From assembly GCA_013299115.1 (NCBI GenBank), contig JAAFKA010000022.1, forward strand, positions 1-64,000: a DNA stretch of 64,000 bases, read 5' to 3'. The DNA is from Cytophagales bacterium (lineage in GTDB: Bacteria > Bacteroidota > Bacteroidia > Cytophagales > Thermoflexibacteraceae). The notes under the pieces were generated by a model. That model did not search any database and was not told where the DNA came from. It was given only the letters and a program-made list of their open reading frames with translations. The position numbers and the translations under genes were made by a program. Positions 25,888 through 33,428 of this stretch are shown in pieces (the first letter of the stretch is position 1; each line of letters starts with the position of its first letter).

Positions 25888-28638
25888 TTACTCAAAAGCC
25901 TTACGCAAAATCACTTCTTGTTCGGCTGCGTGGATTTTGGCATAACCCGTAGCTGGCGAAGCCGAAGGTTTGCGAGCCACCACTTCTATATTCGTTTTGC
26001 GGAGATAACGCAAAATATAACTCCAATAACCCATATTTTCAGGTTCTTCTTGCACCCAAAGCAACTGAGGATTGTTGTATTTTTGAAGTTCTGCCTGTAA
26101 CTGTTCGGCAGGGTAGGGGTGAAGTTGCTCCATACGTATAATGGCAACGTCTTTGCGGTTGTCCGTTTGTTGTCTTTCTGCCAAGTCGTAATAAACTTTA
26201 CCACTACACAAAATTACCTTTTTCACTGCCTTGTCGTCTGCAAAAGCATCGCCTATCACTTCTCTGAAACCTCCTTTGGTAACTTCCTCCAATGGCGACA
26301 CGCATTTGGGGTGGCGGAGCAAAGACTTAGGCGACATCACTACGCAAGGTTTGCGAAACTCCCACGCCAACTGTCTTCGCAAGAGGTGGAAATAATTGGC
26401 AGGGCTGGTTACGTTGGCAACTACCATATTGTATTCTGCACAAAGTTGCAAAAATCTTTCTGGTCGGGCGTTGCTGTGTTCGGGTCCTTGTCCTTCGTAG
26501 CCATGAGGCAAAAGCATAACTAAGCCATTCATTCTGTTCCATTTGCTTTCGCAACTCGAAATAAATTGGTCTATCATGGTTTGGGCGCCGTTTGCAAAAT
26601 CTCCAAATTGAGCCTCCCAAATCACTAAGGCGTTGGGATTTGCCAAGGTATAGCCAAACTCAAAACCTAAAACGGCAAACTCAGACAACAAAGAGTTGTG
26701 AATGGACAAATATTTTTGCTTGTCGCTAATAAAATTCAAACTGTTGTAAGGCTCACTCGTAACACTATCACGCAAAACGGCGTGGCGGTGGCTAAAAGTA
26801 CCTCTTTGCACGTCTTGCCCCGAAATTCTCACCAATTTATTGTCTAACAAAATTGCACCATAAGCCAACAATTCGGCTGCTGCCCAGTTCAGTTCTTTGT
26901 CTTCGGTAAAGGCTTTTTTGCGGTCTTTCAACAGTTTTTCTATCTGTTTCAGTGGGCGGAAACCTTCGGGGACATTGGTTAGGGCATTAGCAACTTTGTC
27001 TATCACGTCTTGCAAAATATACGTGGCAGGAGATTTGTCAAAGTCTTCGGGCTTGCTTCTCCTCAACTCTTTCCAATCTTTTTCGAGTTTTTGTTGGGTG
27101 TAGGGCAATGGTTTTTGTTTCACTTGATTAAGCCTGTCCTGCAAAGTATTTCTGAACTCTGCGTCCATCGACTCTGCCAAATGCGAATCTACGTCCCCTC
27201 TTTCTATCAGTTTTTTGTTGTAAACTTCTCTTGGGTTGGGGTGTTTTGCAATGATGTTATACAAAGTCGGTTGCGTAAATTTAGGCTCATCACTTTCGTT
27301 GTGTCCATGTCTTCGATAGCAAACCATGTCGATAAACACATCTTTTCCAAATTTTTGGCGGTATTCTACTGCCAATTTTACAGAAAAAACTACGGCTTCG
27401 GGGTCATCGCCGTTTACGTGCAAAACAGGTGCGTCAACCAATTTGGCAACGTCTGTGCAGTAAATGGCAGTTCGAGCATCTTCAAAATCTGTTGTAAAAC
27501 CGACTTGGTTGTTGATAACAAAGTGAATAGTACCGCCGACTCTGTAACCCGCCAATCCGCACATTTGCGTAGTTTCATAGACAATTCCCTGTCCTGCAAC
27601 GGCTGCATCACCATGAATCAAAATAGGTATCATCGATTGAAAATTGTTGCCATACAAGGCATCAATTTTTGCTCTGGTGTAGCCAATGACTACAGGATTT
27701 ACGGCTTCTAAGTGCGAAGGATTGGGCAACAATCGCAAAAAAGCACTGCCATCAGACGTTGGCACTTCGGAGGAGTAACCCATGTGGTATTTCACGTCGC
27801 CATCTCCCATTGTAGTATCAGGCAATACATTGCCTTCGAACTCATTGAAAATGTGTTCGTAAGTTTTGCCCATGATATTTGCCAATACATTTAACCGACC
27901 TCTGTGTGCCATACCAATCACAAATTCCTTAGCACCCAAAGCTGCCCCGTGTTGAATAATGGCATCGAGGGCAGGAATGGTGGACTCACCGCCTTCTAAG
28001 GAAAATCTTTTTTGCCCCAAATATTTGGTGTGCAAAAAGTTTTCGAAAACTACAGCCTCGTTGAGTTTAGTCAAAATACGTTTTTTCTCCGCTATGCTGG
28101 GTACAGTGTTTGGGTATTCTTTCTCTACTTTCTGAATAAACCAATCCTGTACTTCGGGTTCTCTGATGTATTGAAACTCAAAACCAATGCTACCTTCATA
28201 GATTTTTTGCAAGGTTTCGATAATTTTTCGCAACGAGGCAGCCCCTATGCCCAGTGTATTGCCTGTTTGGAAAACTGTATCCAAATCTTGGTCATTCAAA
28301 CCAAAATCGGCTACATCGAGCCTTGCTTTGCGGTCTTTGCGTGGGCGGACAGGATTGGTCTTAGACCTTAAATGCCCCCGTGAACGGTAAGCCCTGATGA
28401 GTTGATATACTTTCAACTCTTTTTCCACATTCAGGTCGGCAGAGCTGTGAGCAACCGCATGGGCTACTGCACCATTGCCATTTCCGTTTGCGTGTTCGCC
28501 ATAAGCCAGCGAAAACTCAAAGCCATGAAAAAACTGTTGCCAAGTCGCATCGACAGATGCAGGGCTGGCTTTGTACGCCTGATACATTTCGTCTATCACG
28601 ACTGTATCCGCATTGGCGATATAGGTGAATTTGTCCAT
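25888..28638 (-). CDS. sucA: 2-oxoglutarate dehydrogenase E1 component
   Basis: The thiamine-diphosphate enzyme of the TCA cycle decarboxylates 2-oxoglutarate and hands the succinyl group to the E2 lipoyl domain. The 916-residue length is normal. Visible blocks are the N-terminal YQAYKASPASVDATWQQFF, the active-site regions FVIGMAHRGRLN, MGDGDVKYHMG and IHGDAAVAGQG, CYRRHGHNESDEP, and the C-terminal LLPHGYEGQGPEHSN. The E2 and E3 genes are not next to it. It has its own terminator. Confidence 0.97.
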   Translation of the reverse strand: MDKFTYIANADTVVIDEMYQAYKASPASVDATWQQFFHGFEFSLAYGEHANGNGNGAVAHAVAHSSADLNVEKELKVYQLIRAYRSRGHLRSKTNPVRPRKDRKARLDVADFGLNDQDLDTVFQTGNTLGIGAASLRKIIETLQKIYEGSIGFEFQYIREPEVQDWFIQKVEKEYPNTVPSIAEKKRILTKLNEAVVFENFLHTKYLGQKRFSLEGGESTIPALDAIIQHGAALGAKEFVIGMAHRGRLNVLANIMGKTYEHIFNEFEGNVLPDTTMGDGDVKYHMGYSSEVPTSDGSAFLRLLPNPSHLEAVNPVVIGYTRAKIDALYGNNFQSMIPILIHGDAAVAGQGIVYETTQMCGLAGYRVGGTIHFVINNQVGFTTDFEDARTAIYCTDVAKLVDAPVLHVNGDDPEAVVFSVKLAVEYRQKFGKDVFIDMVCYRRHGHNESDEPKFTQPTLYNIIAKHPNPREVYNKKLIERGDVDSHLAESMDAEFRNTLQDRLNQVKQKPLPYTQQKLEKDWKELRRSKPEDFDKSPATYILQDVIDKVANALTNVPEGFRPLKQIEKLLKDRKKAFTEDKELNWAAAELLAYGAILLDNKLVRISGQDVQRGTFSHRHAVLRDSVTSEPYNSLNFISDKQKYLSIHNSLLSEFAVLGFEFGYTLANPNALVIWEAQFGDFANGAQTMIDQFISSCESKWNRMNGLVMLLPHGYEGQGPEHSNARPERFLQLCAEYNMVVANVTSPANYFHLLRRQLAWEFRKPCVVMSPKSLLRHPKCVSPLEEVTKGGFREVIGDAFADDKAVKKVILCSGKVYYDLAERQQTDNRKDVAIIRMEQLHPYPAEQLQAELQKYNNPQLLWVQEEPENMGYWSYILRYLRKTNIEVVARKPSASPATGYAKIHAAEQEVILRKAFE

Positions 28639-28679
28639 TGAGGAGTAGATATATTTAAGATTTTATTTTTTTGTTAAAC

Positions 28680-28706
28680 CTTGCAAGGTCTTAAAGACCT
28701 TGTAAG
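28680..28706. repeat. Hairpin upstream of sucA (cttgcaaggtc class)
   Basis: cttgcaaggtc and gaccttgtaag pair around ttaaa, then a T-run on the plus strand. It lies between the 91-residue gene and sucA and could attenuate or separate their transcripts. Confidence 0.6.
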
Positions 28707-28725
28707 ATTTTTTTAGTTTAAATTT

Positions 28726-29001
28726 TTAAAAATCAAACGGATTTTCAGATAATAAATCCCAGAGCCATTTTCCAGCCATTTTTATATAATCAAATAGCAA
28801 TTCTTTTAAAAAGTCTATTGTAAACCACTTTGCTATTTTCTTTAATGTTAAGTTCTTTATTTTAGAAATAACAAATTGTTTAATTTTGCAGTATTGCAAT
28901 TTTATACTTTTTGCTATTGCTTTTACCTTTGTGGCAATTTTTTGGGAGTTGCTATTAAATCTCGAAACAAGCTTCCTGCTATATGACTTTATACTTTTCA
29001 T
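28726..29001 (-). CDS. Small basic hypothetical protein
   Basis: A 91-residue, Lys-rich protein (MKSIKSYSRKLVSRFNSNSQ at the start, and an amphipathic C-terminus ending KWLWDLLSENPFDF). No family is recognised and no catalytic motif is visible. The composition is similar to that of membrane-surface or nucleic-acid-binding peptides. It is upstream of sucA but separated by a hairpin. Being a true gene is likely but not certain. Confidence 0.45.
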   Translation of the reverse strand: MKSIKSYSRKLVSRFNSNSQKIATKVKAIAKSIKLQYCKIKQFVISKIKNLTLKKIAKWFTIDFLKELLFDYIKMAGKWLWDLLSENPFDF

Positions 29002-29182
29002 AATTTTGAAGTGAGTTTTTTAATTTCTCACAACAAAATTGCACAGAAATAAACATTAGGCATAGGACAAAAAAGTATTGTATTTTTTATCTAATTATTA
29101 TAAATTAATTATGTTTTAAATTTAATAATATTTTTAGTTTTAAAACAACTAATAAAATGCTTTAAAATAACTAAAAGCTATA

Positions 29183-29211
29183 TTTTTTTGTCCTTTGGTA
29201 AGGACAAAAAA
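29183..29211. terminator. Hairpin in an AT-rich gap
   Basis: ttttttgtcc and ggacaaaaaa flank 8 nt. No gene ends close by, so its role is unknown. The surrounding 29002-29250 region is AT-rich without a gene. Confidence 0.4.
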
Positions 29212-29255
29212 GGGTAAACATTTTTTATGGCTAATTTCAAAATCTGTAATTAAAA

Positions 29256-29287
29256 TTTGTACCTCATAACCTATTGCCTTAACTTTG
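29256..29287 (+). promoter_or_regulatory. Bacteroidota-type promoter for a candidate RNA
   Basis: TTTG at 29256-29259, a 20-bp spacer and TAACTTTG at 29280-29287 match the Bacteroidota vegetative promoter pattern (TTTG, 19-21 bp, TAnnTTTG). It is the best promoter seen in the window, and no protein starts behind it on this strand. Confidence 0.65.
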
Positions 29288-29291
29288 TACT

Positions 29292-29400
29292 ATGAGCATT
29301 TGAAACAACTATTAAACAAGTAGGCTAAAAACCCAATACAGCCCAAGTGTGGTTTTAGAGATGTTACCTCGTTTGTTAGTTGTTTCTTTAATAAAATCAT
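29292..29400 (+). ncRNA. Candidate structured small RNA (6S-Flavo-like size and shape)
   Basis: Just downstream of the promoter, gaaacaactattaaacaag (29302-29320) pairs with ctcgtttgttagttgtttc (29368-29386) as an outer stem. Inside it, ctaaaaacc (29325-29333) pairs with ggttttag (29351-29358) as an inner stem, leaving asymmetric internal bulges and a 17-nt loop. No open frame with a start is present. A roughly 100-nt rod with a large internal loop fits the Bacteroidota 6S-type RNA (Flavo-1/6S-Flavo) in size and shape, but I cannot confirm the family by sequence. The palindromic repeat at 29406 may end the transcript. Confidence 0.5.
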
Positions 29401-29405
29401 AACGT

Positions 29406-29502
29406 CTTAGCACGCAGATAACACTGATTTTACAGATAAAAACGCAGATTTTTTAATTTTTTTATCCGCAAAAATCTGCCTAATCTGCGTTATCTGTGTG
29501 CT
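29406..29502. repeat. Dispersed palindrome (gcacgcagataacactg class), copy 1
   Basis: cttagcacgcagataacact and the closing taatctgcgttatctgtgtg are complementary ends of a roughly 97-bp element containing two internal arms (tttacagat / atccgcaaa). It directly abuts the stop of the Fic gene. Other copies are at 30340, 35941, 38650 and 45586. Confidence 0.9.
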
Positions 29503-29506
29503 TAAT

Positions 29507-30337
29507 TTATTGCAACAATACTGAATTGTATTTTTTCAAACAATTACCCAACATCACCAAAAAATCCAATGCTTTGCTGTAATCCAACTGTTCATAAAAT
29601 ACGCCTAATTTGTTGAGATTTTTGTAATATTCATTCACTCGTTGATAATAATTTAGTTCACTTTCAATAAACCATGCCTTTTCGCCTAATTTTTCGGCAA
29701 TAAACCACTTTTCTAATAGCCTGCCTGCTCTGCCGTTGCCGTCTTCAAAAGGGTGAATATTGACAAAAACTAAGTGAATAAAAGAGGCAAAATAAAAAAC
29801 TTCTGCATAAGTTAGCTTGCGTTTTTTCAAAATTCCAATATCTGCCCAGAGCAAATTAAATAAATTTTGCACTTCATTGGCAGGTGCAGCTTCATATTGT
29901 ATGCGAAAAGTTTTGTGTTCCATCACCACCATATTGCCTGTTCTGCAAATTCCTTGTTTTGCTTTTGGCAACAAATGAACAGCCAATAATTTGTGTGCTT
30001 TCAAAAAATTTTGTTTCGTCAATTTGTTTTGTTGAGCATACAAATACGCATCATATAAATCATTTGGTTTTTGCACCAATTCCTCTAAATAATTGGTTTT
30101 CAACAATTTATGTTTCACATAACTATCAATTTCCATTGCCGCACCCTCTATGCGTGAAGAAGCCATAGCAGCCACCGAAGTATAAAAACTAAAAGTTTCT
30201 GACGATATTTCAGCATCTTTCAAAGCAGTAAAAGCTAATTCTAATTTGTCATTAGCAAACAAGTTTTGATAAGTTGCCAATAAATCTGTTTTGACAAGTT
30301 GCAAAGGCATTGTGTAATTTTTAATTGAGAAAGTCAT
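29507..30337 (-). CDS. Fic-domain protein
   Basis: The catalytic motif HPFEDGNGRAGR (near residue 195) identifies a Fic enzyme, which usually transfers AMP to a Ser, Thr or Tyr of a target protein. An inhibitory-type helix SSRIEGAAME sits near residue 60, the N-terminal arrangement of self-inhibited (class II) Fic proteins. Length is about 276 residues, with ATG at 30337 following a GTG that lies in the repeat. The gene is framed by direct copies of the gcacgcagata palindrome (29406-29502 and 30340-30440), and its stop is five bases from the left copy, so it looks like an inserted cassette. Confidence 0.9.
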   Translation of the reverse strand: MTFSIKNYTMPLQLVKTDLLATYQNLFANDKLELAFTALKDAEISSETFSFYTSVAAMASSRIEGAAMEIDSYVKHKLLKTNYLEELVQKPNDLYDAYLYAQQNKLTKQNFLKAHKLLAVHLLPKAKQGICRTGNMVVMEHKTFRIQYEAAPANEVQNLFNLLWADIGILKKRKLTYAEVFYFASFIHLVFVNIHPFEDGNGRAGRLLEKWFIAEKLGEKAWFIESELNYYQRVNEYYKNLNKLGVFYEQLDYSKALDFLVMLGNCLKKYNSVLLQ

Positions 30338-30339
30338 CA

Positions 30340-30440
30340 CGTCTTAGCACGCAGATAACACTGATTTTACGGATAGAAACGCAGATTTTTTAATTTTTTT
30401 TATCCGCAAAATCTGCCTAATCTGTGTTATCTGTGTGCTT
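30340..30440. repeat. Dispersed palindrome (gcacgcagataacactg class), copy 2
   Basis: Same orientation and almost the same sequence as the copy at 29406, including the leading cgtcttagcacgcagataac. The two therefore form direct repeats around the Fic gene. Confidence 0.9.
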
Positions 30441-30510
30441 ACTTAATTTAAACTTTGCTTGCTATCAGCACATGATTACTACTTCTGCACCTATTTTTTG
30501 GTTTATTTTT

Positions 30511-31152
30511 TCACTCCCACACATTTGCATACACCTCAGCCACATTCAAGCTAATATTGATAGCCCGAATATTTATCATTTCATTTGCTGCCATAAAAAC
30601 CTCTTCTGTCCATTCGTTTTCGTTTAGTCTATCATATTGCACTATTTTCATTTCCTTTTGCTCTACCACCAAATAACTTTGCAGCGTAGCCACCGTTTTA
30701 TACTCTTTCAATTTGTCTATGTAGTCTGTTTTGGTAGAACTTGGCGACACGACTTCAAAAACCACAACAGGATTTAGTGCTTCGCCCAATTCATTAAACT
30801 CTGTTTTTTGGGGCGTAACAGTTGCATCAGGTATTCGGGCTTTTAGTCTTTTGCCATTTATCATAATGCAAATGCAAGGGTCTTGAATAAAGAGTCTAAA
30901 CTGAGATTTATCCAAACCTCTCAAATCTTGGTTGAGATTAGAAATTATCAATGCGTGTTCTTTGGTTGTCATATATGCTATGGTTACTTCTTGGTGATTG
31001 AAAATAGCCTCCAAAATTTCTTCTTCCACCGCCTGTCCTGTTTGTCGCCATACGATTTGCCCTTCGATTTGCTCGAAGAAATTGCCCGCTAAGTCCCTTA
31101 CCAAATGAAACTGCTCGGCTGTATAAATAGGAGATTTGTCTGTATTTTGCAT
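30511..31152 (-). CDS. Uma2-family (DUF820) protein, paralog 1
   Basis: The 213-residue protein shows the Uma2 pattern ARIPDATVTP, VVVFEVVSPSSTKTDY and QSYLVVEQ, a PD-(D/E)XK-type fold with a putative endonuclease core. Function in cells is unproven and these proteins often occur in multiple copies. It is closely related to the protein at 35305-35934 over its whole length, and both are followed by a gcacgcagata repeat. It starts 4 bp after the stop of the DUF1493-like gene, so 32258 to 30511 reads as one operon. Confidence 0.85.
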   Translation of the reverse strand: MQNTDKSPIYTAEQFHLVRDLAGNFFEQIEGQIVWRQTGQAVEEEILEAIFNHQEVTIAYMTTKEHALIISNLNQDLRGLDKSQFRLFIQDPCICIMINGKRLKARIPDATVTPQKTEFNELGEALNPVVVFEVVSPSSTKTDYIDKLKEYKTVATLQSYLVVEQKEMKIVQYDRLNENEWTEEVFMAANEMINIRAINISLNVAEVYANVWE

Positions 31153-31156
31153 GGTT

Positions 31157-31654
31157 TTATTCTTTACGTTTCAACACATAAGTTACCTCATTTTTATGCA
31201 CAAACTCTTTTGCTATCAAGCTACTAACCAAATCTGCTACCGTTAATTTGTCTTGTTGCCAATCTTTTTTAGCAACCAATGTTATTTGTTTTGGTAACGA
31301 AAAATAATCTACAACAGCCAAAATAGCCATTAAACCCAATATTGCTAAACAGATTGCTAAAAACTTCAAAAATTCAGTAACAATACAGTAAGCCAAACCA
31401 ACCAAAAAGAAGCAAGCAAAGACTTTAAAAGACCATTCTGCCCATTTAGATTGTTTTTCGGTTGCAAAACCAAATTTTTTAGCAAAATCTTCAAAAAAGA
31501 ATCCTAAATCTTCTCCAAATATTTCTAAATCTTCCTCTATCGTAGAATAAAGCCCAATTTCTTTATCCTCACAACCCGTTTTTTCTTTCACAAACTCCCG
31601 CACCTGCACATAAGCCCTGCGAAGTTCGCCAAAACCAATTTCCTGTGTTTGCAT
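31157..31654 (-). CDS. DUF1493-like membrane protein
   Basis: The 165-residue protein begins with REFVKEKTG...LYSTIEEDLEIFGEDL, an acyl-carrier-like pattern of the DUF1493 family. It is followed by two adjacent hydrophobic helices (residues about 80-118, VFACFFLVGLAYCIV and FLAICLAILGLMAILAVV) and a soluble tail. The biochemical role is unknown. It sits 4 bp from both flanking genes (Uma2 and the PD-(D/E)XK-like gene), which suggests a shared transcript. Confidence 0.65.
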   Translation of the reverse strand: MQTQEIGFGELRRAYVQVREFVKEKTGCEDKEIGLYSTIEEDLEIFGEDLGFFFEDFAKKFGFATEKQSKWAEWSFKVFACFFLVGLAYCIVTEFLKFLAICLAILGLMAILAVVDYFSLPKQITLVAKKDWQQDKLTVADLVSSLIAKEFVHKNEVTYVLKRKE

Positions 31655-31658
31655 CGTC

Positions 31659-32258
31659 TTACCTATTTATAATTTCTACCAAATAACTTGTCATAAAATT
31701 GAAAATCAAATCTAATTGCTGTATCGTATAAGTGTTGCTACATTGCAAAAAAACTTGCCCCTCCAAAAATGCAAATTGCCACACATCACCATTAGACACA
31801 ACGCCCATAATTTTCATAACTTTGTCATCATTAAGTTGTTGCAAAGCATACATTTCCGCACTGCACTGCCCCCAACCTGCCGAAAAATCATCTTTTTTGG
31901 CTTCCACAACTGCCAAGTAAGGCTGTTCCAAAAATATTTTCCCTCTTGCAGATTTCTTAGCCAACACATAATCGGGATAACCTGTAAGAACTTCGTCAAA
32001 TTCGAGCATCGGATGGCTGAAAATAGCAAAAACATCTTTGTATTGTAGCCAAACTGCTTTCAAAATCGGGAACAAAATACTTTCACCAATAGCATTTTCA
32101 GAAACTTTGTAGTGAATTTCGGCAGTATTAAAATTTATCTCCTCGTGCAAACTTTTTGGGGCTGCATACTGCAAAGCATAACCACAAACTTGTTCTGCAT
32201 AAGACAAATTGTAAGCTGTCAATACTTGTTCTAAGTTCTTAAATGTTGTAAAAGCCAT
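31659..32258 (-). CDS. PD-(D/E)XK-like protein, second family member
   Basis: About 199 residues from ATG at 32258 (MAFTTFKNLEQVL). A longer frame to 32303 adds only a hydrophobic leader and is less likely. YPDYVLAKKS and VVEAKKDDFSAGWGQCSAEM give the D...ExK pair of nuclease-fold proteins and match the protein at 7624-8226. No methylase or helicase partner is adjacent. It leads a compact operon with DUF1493 and Uma2. Confidence 0.7.
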   Translation of the reverse strand: MAFTTFKNLEQVLTAYNLSYAEQVCGYALQYAAPKSLHEEINFNTAEIHYKVSENAIGESILFPILKAVWLQYKDVFAIFSHPMLEFDEVLTGYPDYVLAKKSARGKIFLEQPYLAVVEAKKDDFSAGWGQCSAEMYALQQLNDDKVMKIMGVVSNGDVWQFAFLEGQVFLQCSNTYTIQQLDLIFNFMTSYLVEIINR

Positions 32259-32534
32259 AAGAATAAAGTGAAATATGAACTGAATAAATTTAAAACACCA
32301 CAACGTAAAGTATTTGCCACAAAACTAAAAGTATTTTTTACATTTCAAAATTGCGTAAGCAATTAAGCAAATAAAATTGATTAATAAGCCAATAGAAAAC
32401 TCTTGCAGCTATTTGGAAATTTACAGTTTTTTATTTGTATTTTTGGCACAAAATTGTTAGGTTTAAGTTGATTACAGTTTTATAAAGTAAAAAGTGAGAG
32501 TGTAAGCGTAATTTGTATTTTCTGATAAATTACT

Positions 32535-33359
32535 ATGAAATTCGCAGACATAAAAAATGACATTGCTTTTCGCAAAATTTTTGGTAATGAAAACAAAACA
32601 GAAATTTTGATTTCATTTCTAAATGCTGTTTTAAAATTGGAAAATCATCGAAAAATTACTTGGGTTGAAATTCTCAATCCTTACCAATTACCTATTGTAT
32701 TGGGTGCAAAATCTACCATTTTAGATGTGAAAGCAAAAGACAAGGCAGGCCATGAGTACATTGTAGAAATGCAGGTTACAGACAAGATTGGTTTTGCTAA
32801 AAGAGTAGTGTATTACAGTGCCAAAAGTTACTCTGCACAACTCAATGTAGGTGAGGATTATTATAAACTCAAACCGACTATTTTTATTGGTATCTTAAAC
32901 TTTGAGTTTTTAGACACCCCGCACTACTTATCAAGGCACTTGATTTTAGATGCAGAAACCAAAGAACACAAACTAAAAGATTTGGAATTCAATTTTATAG
33001 AATTACCTAAGTTTGATAAAACAGAAGAAGAATTACAAAATTTAGTAGAAAAATGGGTGTATTTTATCAAAAATGCAGAAAATTTAACTGTAATTCCTGC
33101 TGGTTTAGGTGATGAGGGCTTACAGTCAGCTTATACAGAAGCAAACCGCCATAATTGGAAAAAAGAGGATTTAGATGCTTATGAGTATGCACGTATGCGT
33201 GAAACAGATGACAAAGCAGAAAAAATGCTTGTTATTGAGAAACGAAATATAGAAATTGCTAGAAAGATGCTCAAACGTGGAATCTCGATAGACATCATAG
33301 CAGAAGATACAGATTTAACTGTTGAACAAATTGAAATACTGCATAACGACACAAAATAA
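32535..33359 (+). CDS. Rpn-family PD-(D/E)XK nuclease / putative transposase
   Basis: The 274-residue protein starts with MKFADIKNDIAFRKIFGNE and contains ILDVKAKDKAGHEYIVEMQV, the catalytic D-ExQ segment of the Rpn (PDDEXK_2) family. This family promotes recA-independent recombination in E. coli and can move horizontally. The C-terminal part has RKMLKRGISIDIIAEDTDLT, the usual helical tail. The gene stands alone and is divergent from the PD-(D/E)XK operon. Confidence 0.85.
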   Translation: MKFADIKNDIAFRKIFGNENKTEILISFLNAVLKLENHRKITWVEILNPYQLPIVLGAKSTILDVKAKDKAGHEYIVEMQVTDKIGFAKRVVYYSAKSYSAQLNVGEDYYKLKPTIFIGILNFEFLDTPHYLSRHLILDAETKEHKLKDLEFNFIELPKFDKTEEELQNLVEKWVYFIKNAENLTVIPAGLGDEGLQSAYTEANRHNWKKEDLDAYEYARMRETDDKAEKMLVIEKRNIEIARKMLKRGISIDIIAEDTDLTVEQIEILHNDTK

Positions 33360-33386
33360 TAATTGTGCCTAAATGCTTTTGGGTAG

Positions 33387-33409
33387 CATAGGTTTACCTA
33401 TGTTTTTTT
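33387..33409 (+). terminator. Terminator of the Rpn gene
   Basis: cataggt and acctatg form a short stem followed by seven T residues, 27 bp after the stop codon. Confidence 0.75.
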
Positions 33410-33428
33410 GAACTAAAACACTTGTTTT

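Noticed and set aside
29406-30440. Repeated palindromes as a CRISPR array
   Set aside because: The copies are 0.9 kb apart, about 100 bp long and have a gene between them; no spacer pattern.
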